Shown here: piece after piece, positions 43,780-53,690 of the stretch
Numbering within the stretch: the first letter of the stretch is position 1
Layout of the letters: every line of letters begins with the position of its first letter
Assembly: GCA_009823395.1 (NCBI GenBank)
Contig: CM020513.1
Location: forward strand, 1,050,001-1,114,000
Direction of reading: 5' to 3'
Origin: Thamnaconus septentrionalis
Taxonomy: Eukaryota; Chordata; Actinopteri; Tetraodontiformes; Monacanthidae
Length of the DNA: 64,000 bases
The notes under the pieces: generated by a model
What the model was told of the DNA's origin: nothing
Databases searched by the model: none
What the model saw: only the letters and a program-made list of their open reading frames with translations
Made by a program: the position numbers and the translations under genes

Positions 43780-44475
43780 GTGCCTGAGGGTGGCGGCTGG
43801 AGACGGGAGCATGAGTTTTGGCTTGCGGATATACATGATCCCTGCATCATCGGCCTGGACCTACTTACCTGCTGGGGGGCTGTTGTGGACACAGCGAAGG
43901 CCACCATCACCATCGGCACGGAGACCATAATGCTTCAAACTGACCGGTCAGCAAAGAAGCGACGCAAGCGGCAGCAAGCAACCCAGTCTTCGTCAGCAGC
44001 GGTCGTAGAGGAGGCAAGTTCCAACGCCCGGCTGCCAGGCACCGTCGAGCCGCTACTGCTTCGACAGAGCACCACAAGGAGCACAGAGGCTACCAACCAG
44101 CCTGCCATTGCCCAGCCCTCTGCAGAGACGGCCACAGCAGTATTAGATCTATGGAAGCGCAGCAGCGACGGCCTTGATCAACAACAAGGCCAACGGCGTA
44201 AGGACCTTCTCGATGAAAACACACACCTATTTGCCGCCAGAGATGAAGAATGTGGCCGAACTGCCTTGGTCCAACACTCAAACGACACCGGCTCTGCCCA
44301 GCCCATCCGCCTCCGCCCCCATCGCCTTAGTCTCAACAAACGACAAGTGATGGATGAGATGGTACAGGAGATGCTACCAGCTGGAGTGATTGAGCCCTCT
44401 ACTAGCCCGTGGGCGGCCCCGGTGGTGCTGGTGACGAGGAAGAATGGCAGGTGGCGGTTCTGTGCGCACTATTGA
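43780..44475 (+). pseudogene. Gypsy protease C terminus, linker and RT N terminus
   Basis: A 231-codon frame: DPCIIGLDLLTCWGAVVD (protease end), a variable linker, then PIRLRPHRLSLNKRQVMDEM and GVIEPSTSPWAAPVVLVTRK, the RT fingers. It stops at FCAHY where the family has FC-V-D-Y-R. The next 55 bases still encode RT-like text in another frame, up to the inserted LTR. Confidence 0.82.
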
Positions 44476-44534
44476 CGCAGTCACTCGAAAGGATTCCGAC
44501 CCGCTTCCTCGAATTGATGATGCCCTTGACCATC

Positions 44535-44936
44535 TGTGGGCCCCATAGTTTTTATTATGGACAGTACTTAATGATTTCATTTGATTTGTTCTTATTTCAT
44601 TATTATTTCCAATTACTGTCGTGTTTTTGTTTCACCGGCAATGATAGAGAATAGGCTTTGGCGTGGAATCGAATATTTGTGTATTGCACATGGGCACCTG
44701 TAGGACACCTGTAGTAGACAGGGGGGGTCCTGACTGTTGCACACGGGCACCTGTAGGACACCTGTAGAAGACGGGGGGGTCCTGACGCGGCTCGGGGTTC
44801 CGATCGCCGATTGGAGAAGATGTTGCTAAGCTAATGCCGGTGTGCACGACAGGTAGCAGAAGTTAGAAGATAAAAATAAACTGTGAAAACACACAAGTAC
44901 GCCTGGACCTTCTTCTTATCGTCCATGTGTGCAACA
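44535..44936 (+). mobile_element. Solo LTR inserted in the Gypsy RT, 4-bp duplication
   Basis: Begins TGTGGGCCCC and ends GTGTGCAACA. CATC flanks both ends (44531-44534 and 44937-44940), and removing the insert plus one CATC restores the RT reading sense. AATAAAC at 44874-44880 gives plus orientation. A 4-bp duplication is unusual for Gypsy and common for ERV1-type LTRs. It carries two tandem 52-55 bp units at 44681-44786. Confidence 0.8.
44681..44786. repeat. Two tandem units inside the solo LTR
   Basis: Both units contain GGGCACCTGTAGGACACCTG and end GGGGGGGTCCTGAC, about 54 bp apart. Tandem duplications of this kind are common in LTR promoter regions. Confidence 0.85.
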
Positions 44937-44940
44937 CATC

Positions 44941-45476
44941 TCGTCGGATCCAGCTGGTTCAGTTCCTTAGACCTGCACAGTGGCTACTGGCAGGTAGAAC
45001 TGGACACAGAGGCCAGGCCGAAGACTGTCTTTACTACCGGACAGGGACTGTGGCAGTTCCGTGTCATGCCATTCGGCCTCTGCAATGCACCAGCAACGTT
45101 TCAGCTGCTGATGGAGAGGGTGCTGGCTGATGTGCTGGTCCACGCAAACAACTTCGACAAGGCCCTGTTCAACCTGCGAGAGGTGTTTGCAAACATCAGA
45201 CAGGCTGGACTGCGTCTGAATCCTGCGAAGTGCCAACTGCTGGCAAGAGAAACCAAGTTCCTGGGCCATATCATCAGCGGCCAAGGCATCTCTACGAATC
45301 CAGCCAAGGTGTCGGCTGTTCAAGATTGGCCAGTCCCAACCACTGTCAACGAGTTGCGCAATTTCCTGGGCCTGGCGTCATACTACCGCTGTTTCGTCAA
45401 GAGCTTCGCAACGATTGCCAGCCCACTCCACCGGTTGACCGACCAGGGCCGCCAGTTCGAGTGGGACCACACTTGA
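44941..45476 (+). pseudogene. Gypsy RT palm and thumb without the catalytic box
   Basis: LVGSSWFSSLDLHSGYWQVE (motif A), TTGQGLWQFRVMPFGLCNAP (motif B), then ATFQLLMERVLADVLVHANN. The family normally has a dozen residues with YLDD between VLAD and LVHA; here they are gone in frame. ETKFLGHIISGQGISTNPAK and NELRNFLGLASYYRCFVKSF follow. Without the DD pair it cannot polymerise. Confidence 0.85.
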
Positions 45477-45720
45477 ACCGCGGCTTTCAATCAACTTAAG
45501 TCAGCCCTCACCCAAGCCCCAGTCCTGGCCTATCCCGACATTCAGCAACCCTTCATTGTGGATATGGACGCCAGCAATGTTGGTGTCGGGGCCGTGCTTT
45601 CCCAGGGAGGGGAGGGCAGCGATAGGGCTGTGGCCTACTTCAGCCGTGCCCTGAGTTGAACAGAGAGGAACTATTGTGTGACCCGGCGGGAGCTGTTGGC
45701 AGTTGTCCTGGCGCAGGCAA
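45477..45720 (+). pseudogene. Gypsy RNase H, partial
   Basis: After the stop at 45474-45476 the same sense continues: LKSALTQAPVLAYPDIQQPF, DMDASNVGVGAVLSQGGEG and AYFSRALS, then a stop and RNYCVTRRELLAVVLA. The D of DMDAS and E of RREL are RNase H residues. The rest of the domain is deleted, and text resumes in the GNADALSRRP spacer motif. Confidence 0.8.
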
Positions 45721-46054
45721 GCACCATGGCAATGCTGACGCCCTCTCACGTCGTCCTTGTGCTCTGGAGGAGTGCCGACACTGCAGGAGGCAAGAGGAGC
45801 GCAACCATGCAGCCCCGATGGTTGCAACCACCCACCTTGCCCCGGACACAGAGGGTTGGCTTCCGCTGTCAGTTGAGCAACTGAAGCAGCAGCAGGAAGC
45901 AGACAACACCCTGTTGCAAGTGAGACAGTGGCTGGTGGCAGGCCAGCGCCCTGAGTGGAAGGAGGTGTCCGCGCTTGGACCTGAAGTCAAGGCCTACCAC
46001 TCTCAATGGGGCAACTTCGAGCTCCATGGTGGTGTGGTGTACAGGAGGTGGTAG
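45721..46054 (+). pseudogene. RNase H-integrase spacer region
   Basis: HHGNADALSRRPC, the conserved end of the spacer before integrase, then LPLSVEQLKQQQEADNTLLQ and WGNFELHGGVVYRRW. The frame ends at 46054 and the integrase zinc region continues in a shifted frame. Confidence 0.75.
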
Positions 46055-46797
46055 GCCCCGGGTCGGGGAGCAGACCTCCTGCAACTGCTGGTGCCGCATA
46101 CGCTCCGTACTCAGGTCCTCCAAGTAGTCCAAGGTCGGTGAGGACTGGGCACTATGGAAATGCTAAGACCTTGCATCGCCTCAGACAGCGGTTCTACTGG
46201 CCAAACTGCCGGCAAGATGTGGAATTACATGTGCACTGCTGTGACACCTGCACGGCGCGGAAAGGACTGTCACAACGCTCCCATGCCCCGTTGCAGCAGT
46301 ATCTGGTGGGGGCCCCAATGGAGCGAGTGGGGGTGGACATTCTGGGCCCTTTCCCGGTCACAGAGTCTGGCAACCGCTATGTCCTCGTGGCCATGGATTA
46401 TTTCACAAAGTGGCCCAAGGCATATGCGGTGCCGGATCAAAGTGCGACCACAACGGCGGAAAGGCTGGTGGGAGAAATGTTCACCCGTTTCGGGGCCCCT
46501 GCTGAACTCCACAGTGACCAGGGGCGTAACTTCGAGTCCCAGATCTTTGGTGAGGTCTGTCGACGACTGGGGGTGAACAAGACTAGGACAACGCCTCTAC
46601 ATCCCCAGAGCGACGGTCTGGTGGAGCGGTTCAACCGTACGCTTGCCACCCAGCTTGCCATCCTCACCAACCGACACCAGCGGGACTGGGATCGCCACTT
46701 GCCCCTGGTCCTGATGTCCTACCGCACTGCTGTTCAGGAATCAAGCCAGTGCACGCCTGCCGCCCTCATGTTCGCCGGGAGCTGCGGACACCTGTAG
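46006..46797 (+). pseudogene. Gypsy integrase catalytic core
   Basis: A 263-codon frame. From about residue 48, HYGNAKTLHRLRQRFYWPNC and CCDTCTARK give most of the HHCC zinc domain. The core carries D111 (VGVDILGPF), D171 (LHSDQGRNF) and E207 (GLVERFNRT), with 35 residues between the last two. The frame stops at 46797; the C terminus continues in the 46749-47096 frame. The triad is complete, unlike RT in the same element. Confidence 0.85.
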
Positions 46798-47096
46798 ATT
46801 TGGTGTTTGGTGCCCCTCCCGAGCCCGACATCGCTGGGGGCAGAGAGCTGGACTACTTCCGGCGGCTGAGGGATCGCCTGCAAGTGGTCCATGACTATGC
46901 CCGAGAGGTGCAGTCCAACGCCGGGATGCGGCAGAAGCGGGCCTACGACACTCGGTGCGGGGGCCAGGCCTTCAAGCCAGGGGACAAGGTTTGGGTGTTC
47001 AGCCCCATCCACAAGAAGGGGCTTTCCCCTAAGCTCCAGAGCCACTGGCAGGGACCTGGTGAAGTCATGGGCCGCCTCTCCGAGATTGGTTTATAG
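46749..47096 (+). pseudogene. Gypsy integrase C-terminal region
   Basis: RRELRTPVDLVFGAPPEPDI, then GGQAFKPGDKVWVFSPIHKK and LQSHWQGPGEVMGRLSEIGL before a stop. The GDKVWV and GP-x-x-V pattern is the chromatin-facing C-terminal fold of vertebrate Gypsy integrases. A shifted continuation (VYRVRMPGRGRMVVLHQDR) runs on to about 47160. Confidence 0.8.
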
Positions 47097-47348
47097 AGTC
47101 CGCATGCCGGGGCGGGGACGCATGGTGGTGCTGCACCAGGACCGGGTCGCCCCTACCGTCCTCGTGCTCCGAGTATGGCTGATGAGGGAGACTGCGGCGG
47201 GGTCGCTCAAGATAGTTCGGGGCATCCTCAATCCTGGCCTTCAACACCTGGTCGACCTGCCCGTCGGCGCAGGCCACCGGTGCACCTCGGGGACTATGTG
47301 TTGGATGATTGGGCCGTCGGGGACGACTGACCCCTCAGGTGGGGGCTA

Positions 47349-47636
47349 TGTGGCGGCTGTGGAGAGCGGGATGTTCCCCTCAAGCCACAAAGCATTATGG
47401 GGGAATTATGTTGGGGCGTTGCGTTAATGATTGTGGTTAAACTGCAAGTGTGCGAGTGTTTGTGAGTGTGCTTGTGCATGGTTAATGTTCTGTTGGTGTT
47501 GCACGTCATGCTTTGTTCGTCGCCTGGGTTGAACCATGAATGAAAGTTTATTCGTTTTAAGTTAGCCCCCGGCTGCCGCCATGTTGGGGCGTGTTCCAAC
47601 GAGTCAAATCACACAATAAAAGGTGACGTTAATTTG

Positions 47637-47640
<4 letters not shown>
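47349..47640 (+). repeat. 3' LTR of the second Gypsy element
   Basis: Starts TGTGGCGGCTGTGGAGAGCG after the purine-rich GGTGGGGGCTA. It contains AATAAAAGG near 47616. Its right edge merges into the AT-rich hairpin, so the end and the flanking duplication cannot be fixed. Confidence 0.75.
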
Positions 47641-47779
<139 letters not shown>

Positions 47780-48501
47780 TGGAACTCACAGCTCGTCCAT
47801 AGTTGGAGGAAATACTTGATACCGTTTCTTTCTTAACTCATAAATTTTCTTTATTATATATATCACATGAAAACTTTCGTGGACAGAGCTCTGCTTTTTC
47901 GGTATCGAAACATCCCATTACACAACAGAGAACAACAAAACGCGCTCATACACCTTATTGGCGTTAGTGGATCATGTTACCCCCACTGGCTGATTAGCTT
48001 CAAAATAAAATCATAAAACAAACTAATATGAGAACATACAAAATCCAACAATATATATTTACACGCAAAAGAAATGTTTCACATACAAATAAATTGCAGC
48101 CGCTCCAGGCTGCAAGTATTTTTTGGATTTGTCTCCATCTACTGGAATGTCGAGGGTGCTGCTTCACCCTTTGTGCAAACCAGTTCCTTCAGCAGGGACT
48201 CCGCCAACGAAGATTTATTTATTTTTAATTTTTTCCCACACGGCAGAAAAAGCAAACCATCACTGCTGATTTTGACTGAATGACTCTACTGCAACATAGA
48301 CAGAAGCCGATCCGTGCAGCAACACACACATCACATGAATAGATTCTTGCTTTTTACATTCTTCGGCTTGAGAGTTCTGAGACTGGAGTCCCAGCGATGC
48401 TGCCTCGGTTCTGCCAGCAGAAACGGCAGCAGGGTGAATTAAATCCTGAAACGCAGAAACAATGACATGAAATGAAAAGAAATTAAATGTTACAATTAAC
48501 A
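47780..48501. other. Unassigned sequence
   Basis: No recognised gene; short frames only. Confidence 0.5.
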
Positions 48502-48507
48502 CACACA

Positions 48508-48539
<32 letters not shown>

Positions 48540-48550
48540 CACACACACAC
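48502..48550. repeat. (CA)n/(CACG)n microsatellite
   Basis: CA run with five or so CACG units in its middle; the next element starts in it. Confidence 0.9.
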
Positions 48551-48775
48551 AGTGGCGGAACAAGTCAGAGCGGGCCCAGGGGTGGGGCGTTGAAAAAAGT
48601 ATATGGTTGTCAATTGCCAATTGACATTAGAAATAGAGGGTTTTCACCGACGTCACGACTTGGGCGGTACCCTCGCTGCGCTGCCATATTGGAGATACTC
48701 AGTGTAAACAACTGTACTGAAAGCAGTGGCGACTTGTGTGTGTTTTTTTTTTAAACAGTTAAAGCGCGTATAGCC

Positions 48776-49123
48776 ATGTCAAAATGACACAAAAGCAAAC
48801 GCATTCAAGATGCAAAGGAAAATCGGGAAGGACTTGGATCACAAGAGAAAGCCCGACATTTCGAGAAGCTACGGTTTATTGGTGGTGCAGATCCGTACCA
48901 GTTGGCTCCCTCCTCCTGGACCCACGACGACCTGGCCATTCTTCCTTCACTCACATATCCTGATATAGTCAACTACTTAGTTTGTCCTCAGTGCCAAAAG
49001 CTACCTCAGTTTATGCAAAAAAGGAAAGAAACCCCCAAAGTAAAAAACAAAACAAAAAAATTAGAATTATTTTGGTTGGCTGCTGTGAAGTTTTGCTCTT
49101 CAGACAATTTTAGTGTATGTTAA
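48776..49123 (+). pseudogene. N terminus of a YqaJ-associated ISL2EU protein
   Basis: From ATG at 48776 the frame meets TGA at codon 4, then stays open: EKLRFIGGADPYQLAPSSW, DDLAILPSLTYPDIVNYLVC. The DPY..P...W..D...LP...YPDIVNYLV pattern matches the N terminus of fish ISL2EU second proteins, which carry a YqaJ nuclease further on. After DIVNYLV the sequence leaves the family, so the nuclease itself is deleted. The in-frame TGA also disables it. Confidence 0.6.
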
Positions 49124-49548
49124 ATTATTTATAATTAGATTGTTGTGCAGTTGTGTGTTTGTTTTTGAAAATGTGACATGTTCTTTAATATTTTTGACAT
49201 TTGATTTAAAGTTACAGAGATTTTTGTAAACCTCTTCTACTTCTACTCAAGTTACATACAAAGTTATGTTCACTGTGACTTTAGTTTATTACACTATAGT
49301 ATAATGTTTAACTTGCATGTATATGTATAGCTAAAAGTGTGATAAGTGTTATATGTAAATATGTGCTCTGATGATAGTGATATGCTGTATGTTCTCTTCC
49401 AAAACAATGACTTAATGACAGTAAATTAACAATCATGTATTGATAATTTTAGGCTGGACACTTTAGGCTTGTATAGACACAATCTTGAAATTGACATTAT
49501 TGACATTATTGGATACTTTTACTGCCAAGGTTCATATAAAAATACACT

Positions 49549-49910
49549 TTAATCAAAGTCAACTACTGATGGACAAAGGTCCACCAGAGCACAACAAACA
49601 AGTCCAATCTTATCTATGGTACAATAACCATCACTGTTTTTGCACATAAAGAAATCAATCGGCAATACCCCCTCCAAAATAGTATATTTCTGAAACACAC
49701 AGCCAATTACACGCTCAACATGAATCCTGACGTGGGCAATTTTCCTTGTGGTTTCTAAGTCAACAGGAGCCAACTGTGACTTTCCACGAGGGAAGGCTGG
49801 AATTTTTACATGAGCCATCCTACAAGCTAAAGTGGCCTGAATATTAAAACCCTGGTCAGCAAGGACTAGATCACCAGGAAGTATTTTTTCCAAAAAGCCA
49901 GTTTTCTGTT
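49549..49910 (-). pseudogene. DDE transposase C-terminal part (DDE_4 type)
   Basis: Minus-strand frame: LEKILPGDLVLADQGFNIQA, then IPAFPRGKSQLAPVDLETTR and KIAHVRIHVERVIGCVFQKY. D in VLADQGF and E in HVERVIG are the second and third catalytic residues of this transposase family. The first catalytic D and everything between it and the THAP exon are missing. Confidence 0.8.
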
Positions 49911-50183
49911 ATGTATTTGTCCCTAACTCTTCCTCCCCATGCATTTGAAATGTAGGAAACTGTGCAACACATTTTAGCTCAACTTTTAAGAATGATCAAA
50001 GAAACATATGAAGTCATGAATGAGCTTGATATGAATTATAATATATCAACGTCAGCTTCATTTATATACCACAATTAGAATAGCTAATGTCCTGACAAAG
50101 TGCTTGACAGTATTTACTATCAAAATATAATTATCATTACAAAAGAAAATTTGTTTTGAACTGTTGCACTCTGTTTCACTTAC

Positions 50184-50471
50184 CCGACAAGAAATGTGCC
50201 GAACAAATCCGGATGTTGTCCAGATTTTTTCTCGTAGATCTTGGTTAAGCTTTGCTAACCACAAGCGCCTCTGTTCCTCTGATAATTTTTGGCATTCCTC
50301 TCCCTGGTTTTTTATAACTTTTGGAAGTCTATAGTATTCCAAATGTTTTTCTCGGTCTGACCTATTGGTACAACCGAAGAAGCGGCAATCATTAACCATT
50401 TTTCTTGATGATGTTCGGGATCTTCCCCAGGACTTTGGCTTTGGCTTTGTTGTGGTACGGAGTACCTCCAA
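50184..50471 (-). pseudogene. THAP-domain exon of the transposase
   Basis: From M at 50399, NDCRFFGCTNRSDREKHLEY and EECQKLSEEQRRLWLAKLNQ form the first part of a THAP zinc finger (C-x4-C). A one-base loss in the A-run near 50230 moves the remaining part (NIRICSAHFLSGK, with the C-x2-H pair) to another frame. A consensus donor GTAAGT follows at 50183, so the domain is on its own exon. THAP domains bind the transposon ends. Confidence 0.75.
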
Positions 50472-50526
50472 AATGGCGACTTCCGGACCGATGACGCCTT
50501 AATGACGCGCCATGAAAACCCTCTAT

Positions 50527-50628
50527 AAGCTGAGAAATAAGTTGAATGTTTAAATTGTATTTTTTTTTTAATATTTTAATTAAACATATTTTTACTCAAC
50601 AATATATCAATATGGATTGATATCAATT
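50527..50628. mobile_element. GTTGCCAAC repeat copy 2, left piece
   Basis: TTTTAATATTTTAATTAAACATATTTTTA-type text matches 7014-7050 of copy 1. Upstream of the ISL2EU element, AAGTATATGGTTGT at 48598 is the preceding part of the same copy. The repeat resumes at 55594. Confidence 0.6.
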
Positions 50629-51205
50629 AGGGCTGTCAGTCGAGTAAAATTTTTAATTGCGATTAATCGCATAGTGACCTGAGTTAACTTAAAAATTAAT
50701 TTCAACTTAACAAGATATTTATTGTGTTTCTTATACTCTAGGACAGGGGTCGGCAATCCGCGGCTCCGGAGCCGTATGCGGCTCTTCTGTGCCTCTGCAG
50801 TGGCTCCCTTTGACATTGAAAAAAAAAAAATACACCACCAACAACCTATTAACATGGAAATACATTTTATCCATTTTTACGGCCACGTTTACAAGATAGA
50901 TAAATAGATAGATAGATTTACTTTATTAATCCCAAATTGGGAAACCACACAGTTGCAGCACTCAAAAAACAAGTCAAGCAGTTATCAAAAACAGTCGTGA
51001 AGAAGTAGCTACAAAAACACACAAGTCAATCTATGCACAAAAAAATACAGTTAAAATGTGCAGAGGCAGGGATAAGCAAGGTTTTCAACCATTAGTGCAT
51101 ATTTGCCATTGAGTCCAGGAATAAAGCCCAGAATGTTTTCTGTCACACAGCAAGGAAGAGTTATAGAGAGTGATGGCTCTTGATAGGAAGGATCTCCTGA
51201 AGCGT

Positions 51206-52095
51206 TCCTTATATAATAATAATATAATAATAAACTTTTATTTGTACAGCGCTAAATCACAACCAATGGCGTCTCAAAGCGCTTTATACAATCAGAGAGA
51301 ACCAACCGGGCCCCCGGAGCAAGCAAGATGCAACAGTGGCTGGGAAAAACTCCCCTGTGGGAAGAAACCTAGGGCAGAACCAGACTCCAGAGGGCCATCA
51401 TCTGCCTATGAGTAGTTGGGGTGAAATACAAAAATAGAGCAGATACAGAGAAAGAGAGAAAGGAGCAGAGTGAGCCAGGGTGGCAGACAGGACAGAGTGA
51501 AAAACAGATACACCAACCAGGCATTCACAAAATGGATATAGACACAAAAAATAGAAAAAGAAATTCAAGGCTGCTGTCCATGTGGAATGTAAGTGTCCAT
51601 GCTTTGGAAGGCAAGAGCCTATCTCGATGGACAATCTGCCGATAGGACAAGTCCAGGTCCTAGGCGTGGTGGTGGGATGAAGCGATGACACCAAGACCCC
51701 CAGGACAGAACAATCCAGCTCCTGGCGCAGTGGTCATCACCTGCCGGGGACACAGAGACTGCGGCAGTATCATGCATATCGAGCATACAGTAAAAAGCAT
51801 AATGAGAGCTAGTTTGGACAGAGTAGATAGAGTCAAAGATTGATTGGGTGAGGAGAGTGATAGAGGCTCTGCCTGCACAGAGCAACGATCCCTGTAACGG
51901 GAGCGAAAGATCTCCCTCCACAGTGTACGCCTATAGCAGCTTAACTGACAGTGGATGGAATCTAACTATAAGCTTTAAGAAAAGGGAAAGTCTTAAGTCT
52001 ACTCCTAAATAAACTAACTGTGTCTGCCCCCCTCACCGAGGCTGGAAGATGATTCTAAAATAAAGGTGCCAGGAAACTGAAACACCTACCTCCTG
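51206..52095 (-). mobile_element. (TAA)n-tailed repeat inserted in the LINE 3' UTR
   Basis: Reversed, it ends in AGCGCTGTACAAATAAAAGT then (TTA)n. It includes TTCTTCCCACAGGGGAG-type text near 51350 and GCTTATAGTTAGATTCC near 51965. This widespread fish repeat has the look of a LINE 3' end of another family. The boundary with the RT C terminus near 52090 is approximate. Confidence 0.55.
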
Positions 52096-53690
52096 ACATA
52101 ACTCTAGAAACTAACTCCTTCAGACAACGCAGCTGTCTCAGTCTCTTGGAGAAGACGCACCACTGTCTATCCAGTATGTGGTGGAGAGGGTGGTCCTGGT
52201 TGTCCATAATGGATAACAGTTTGTTCAGCATCCTCCTCTCCACCACCAAGGTCTCCTGTCTGCAGCCGATGACCGAGCCAGCTTTCCTAATCAGTTTGTT
52301 CAGTCTGCTGGTGTCACTGGCTGAGAGGCTGCCTCCCCAACAGACCACAGAGGAGAAGAGGGTGCTGGCCATGACAGACTGATAGAAGATCTCCAGCATC
52401 TTGCTGCACACATTGAAGGATCTCAGTTTCCTGAGGAAGTAGAGTCTACTGCAACCCTTCTTGTACACAGCTGTGTTGTTGGCCCTCCAGTTCAGTTGGT
52501 TGTCAATGGTCACTCCCAGGTACTTGTACTCCTCAACCACCTCAACATCCCTGTCCAGGATGCGCAGGGGCCTCGGAGTTGTTCCCTTTCTCCTGAAGTC
52601 AATCACCATCTCCCTGTTCTTTTCCACATTAAGCAGCAGGTGATTGTCCCCAGTCCACTCCACAAATCTATCCACCAGCCCTCTGTACTCCTCTTCCTGT
52701 CCACCATTTATACATCCAACAACTGCAGAGTCATCCGAAAACTTCTGGAGATAGCATGATTCTGTGTTGTACTGGAAGTCACTGGTGTACAAGGTGAACA
52801 GGAAAGTAGACAGCACCGTACCTTGTGGGGCTCCTGTACCACTCACCACCACATCAGACAGGACACGGTTCAGGAGGACATACTGTGGCCTACCTGTCAG
52901 GTAATCAGTAATCCAGGAGACAGTGGACGAGCCAACCCCCATCCGCCGCAGCTCCTCACCAAGTACAAGGGGCTGGATAGTGTTGAAGGCACTGGAGAAA
53001 TCAAAGAATGTGATTCTTACAATCCTCTCCACCACCATCCAGGTGAGAGTGAGACCGCTGCAGCAGATAGATGACAGCATTATCCACCCCCAGACGAGGC
53101 TGGTAGGCAAACTGTAGGGGATCCTGGGACGAGCTCACCCGCGGCCTAAGGCAGCCAAGCACCAACCTCTCCAGTACCTTCATCACATGAGAGGAGAGGG
53201 CAACCGGATGGAAGTCCCTTAGGTCAGATGGAGTTGACTTCTTGGGCACTGGAACCAGGCAGGAGGTCTTCCAGAGTAGTGGCACCCTCTCCAGGCTGAG
53301 CCTCAGGTTGAAGATATACTGAAGAACAGTAGCGAGCTGGCTGGCACAGGTCCTCAGGATTTGGGGGCTGATGCCATCAGGGCCCACTGACTTCCGTTGG
53401 TTAAGTCTCTCCAGCTGTCTTCTCACCTAAGTTGTTGTAAAAGTCAGTGAAGAGGGTGTGGCGTTAGTGTCAATTGGGGGAGGTGTGGTGGGTTGAGTTG
53501 GAGGTGTTATGAACAGTGTTGGTGGGGGGGTCAGGTCCAGTGGACTCACTTCAGGGGATTGAAGGGGGGATTGGGGGAGTGAAGGAGACAATGGGATGGT
53601 GAGGGGGACAGGAGGAGGCGTAGGTGGGACTGGAGAGGGCAGAGAACTAAACCTGTTAAAGTAGGTGTTGAGCTCGTTGGCCCTCTCTTT
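52055..53690 (-). pseudogene. LINE reverse transcriptase and C-terminal domain
   Basis: In minus order: RANELNTYFNRFSSLPSPV and a Pro-rich linker, an in-frame TAG at about 53427, then RRQLERLNQRKSVGPDGISP, VPLLWKTSCLVPVPKKSTPS, a frameshift near 53040, ITFFDFSSAFNTIQPLVLGE (motif A), GAPQGTVLSTFLFTLYTSDF (motif B), LQKFSDDSAVVGC (motif C) and YKYLGVTIDNQLNWR. The main 351-codon frame is intact. Only one stop and one frameshift break the RT, making this the best-preserved RT here. Confidence 0.9.

Larger units (their letters stand above)
48635..50524. mobile_element. ISL2EU-like DNA transposon with two facing genes
   Basis: Perfect 12-bp inverted ends AGAGGGTTTTCA (48635-48646) and TGAAAACCCTCT (50513-50524), flanked by AT on both sides (48633-48634 and 50525-50526). 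A plus-strand gene remnant starts near the left end and a minus-strand THAP/DDE transposase remnant starts near the right end. From memory, ISL2EU elements have 2-bp AT duplications and encode a DDE transposase plus a YqaJ-type nuclease. Internal deletions removed much of both genes. It interrupts the GTTGCCAAC repeat copy 2. Confidence 0.72.

Noticed and set aside
43336..43836. 166-codon minus frame across Gypsy nucleocapsid
   Set aside because: The plus strand carries the zinc knuckle and protease motifs; the minus frame is composition-driven.
47380..47427. Genuine C-terminal coding extension of integrase into the 3' LTR
   Set aside because: The open frame simply runs into the LTR after frameshifts; no conserved residues support it.
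48550..48560. Confident pairing of CAGTGGCGG with the 56705 end
   Set aside because: The flanks are CA repeats, so a target duplication cannot be demonstrated; retained only as a low-confidence feature.
52823..53117. Plus-strand frames across the minus LINE
   Set aside because: Antisense shadows of the RT frame with no family signal.
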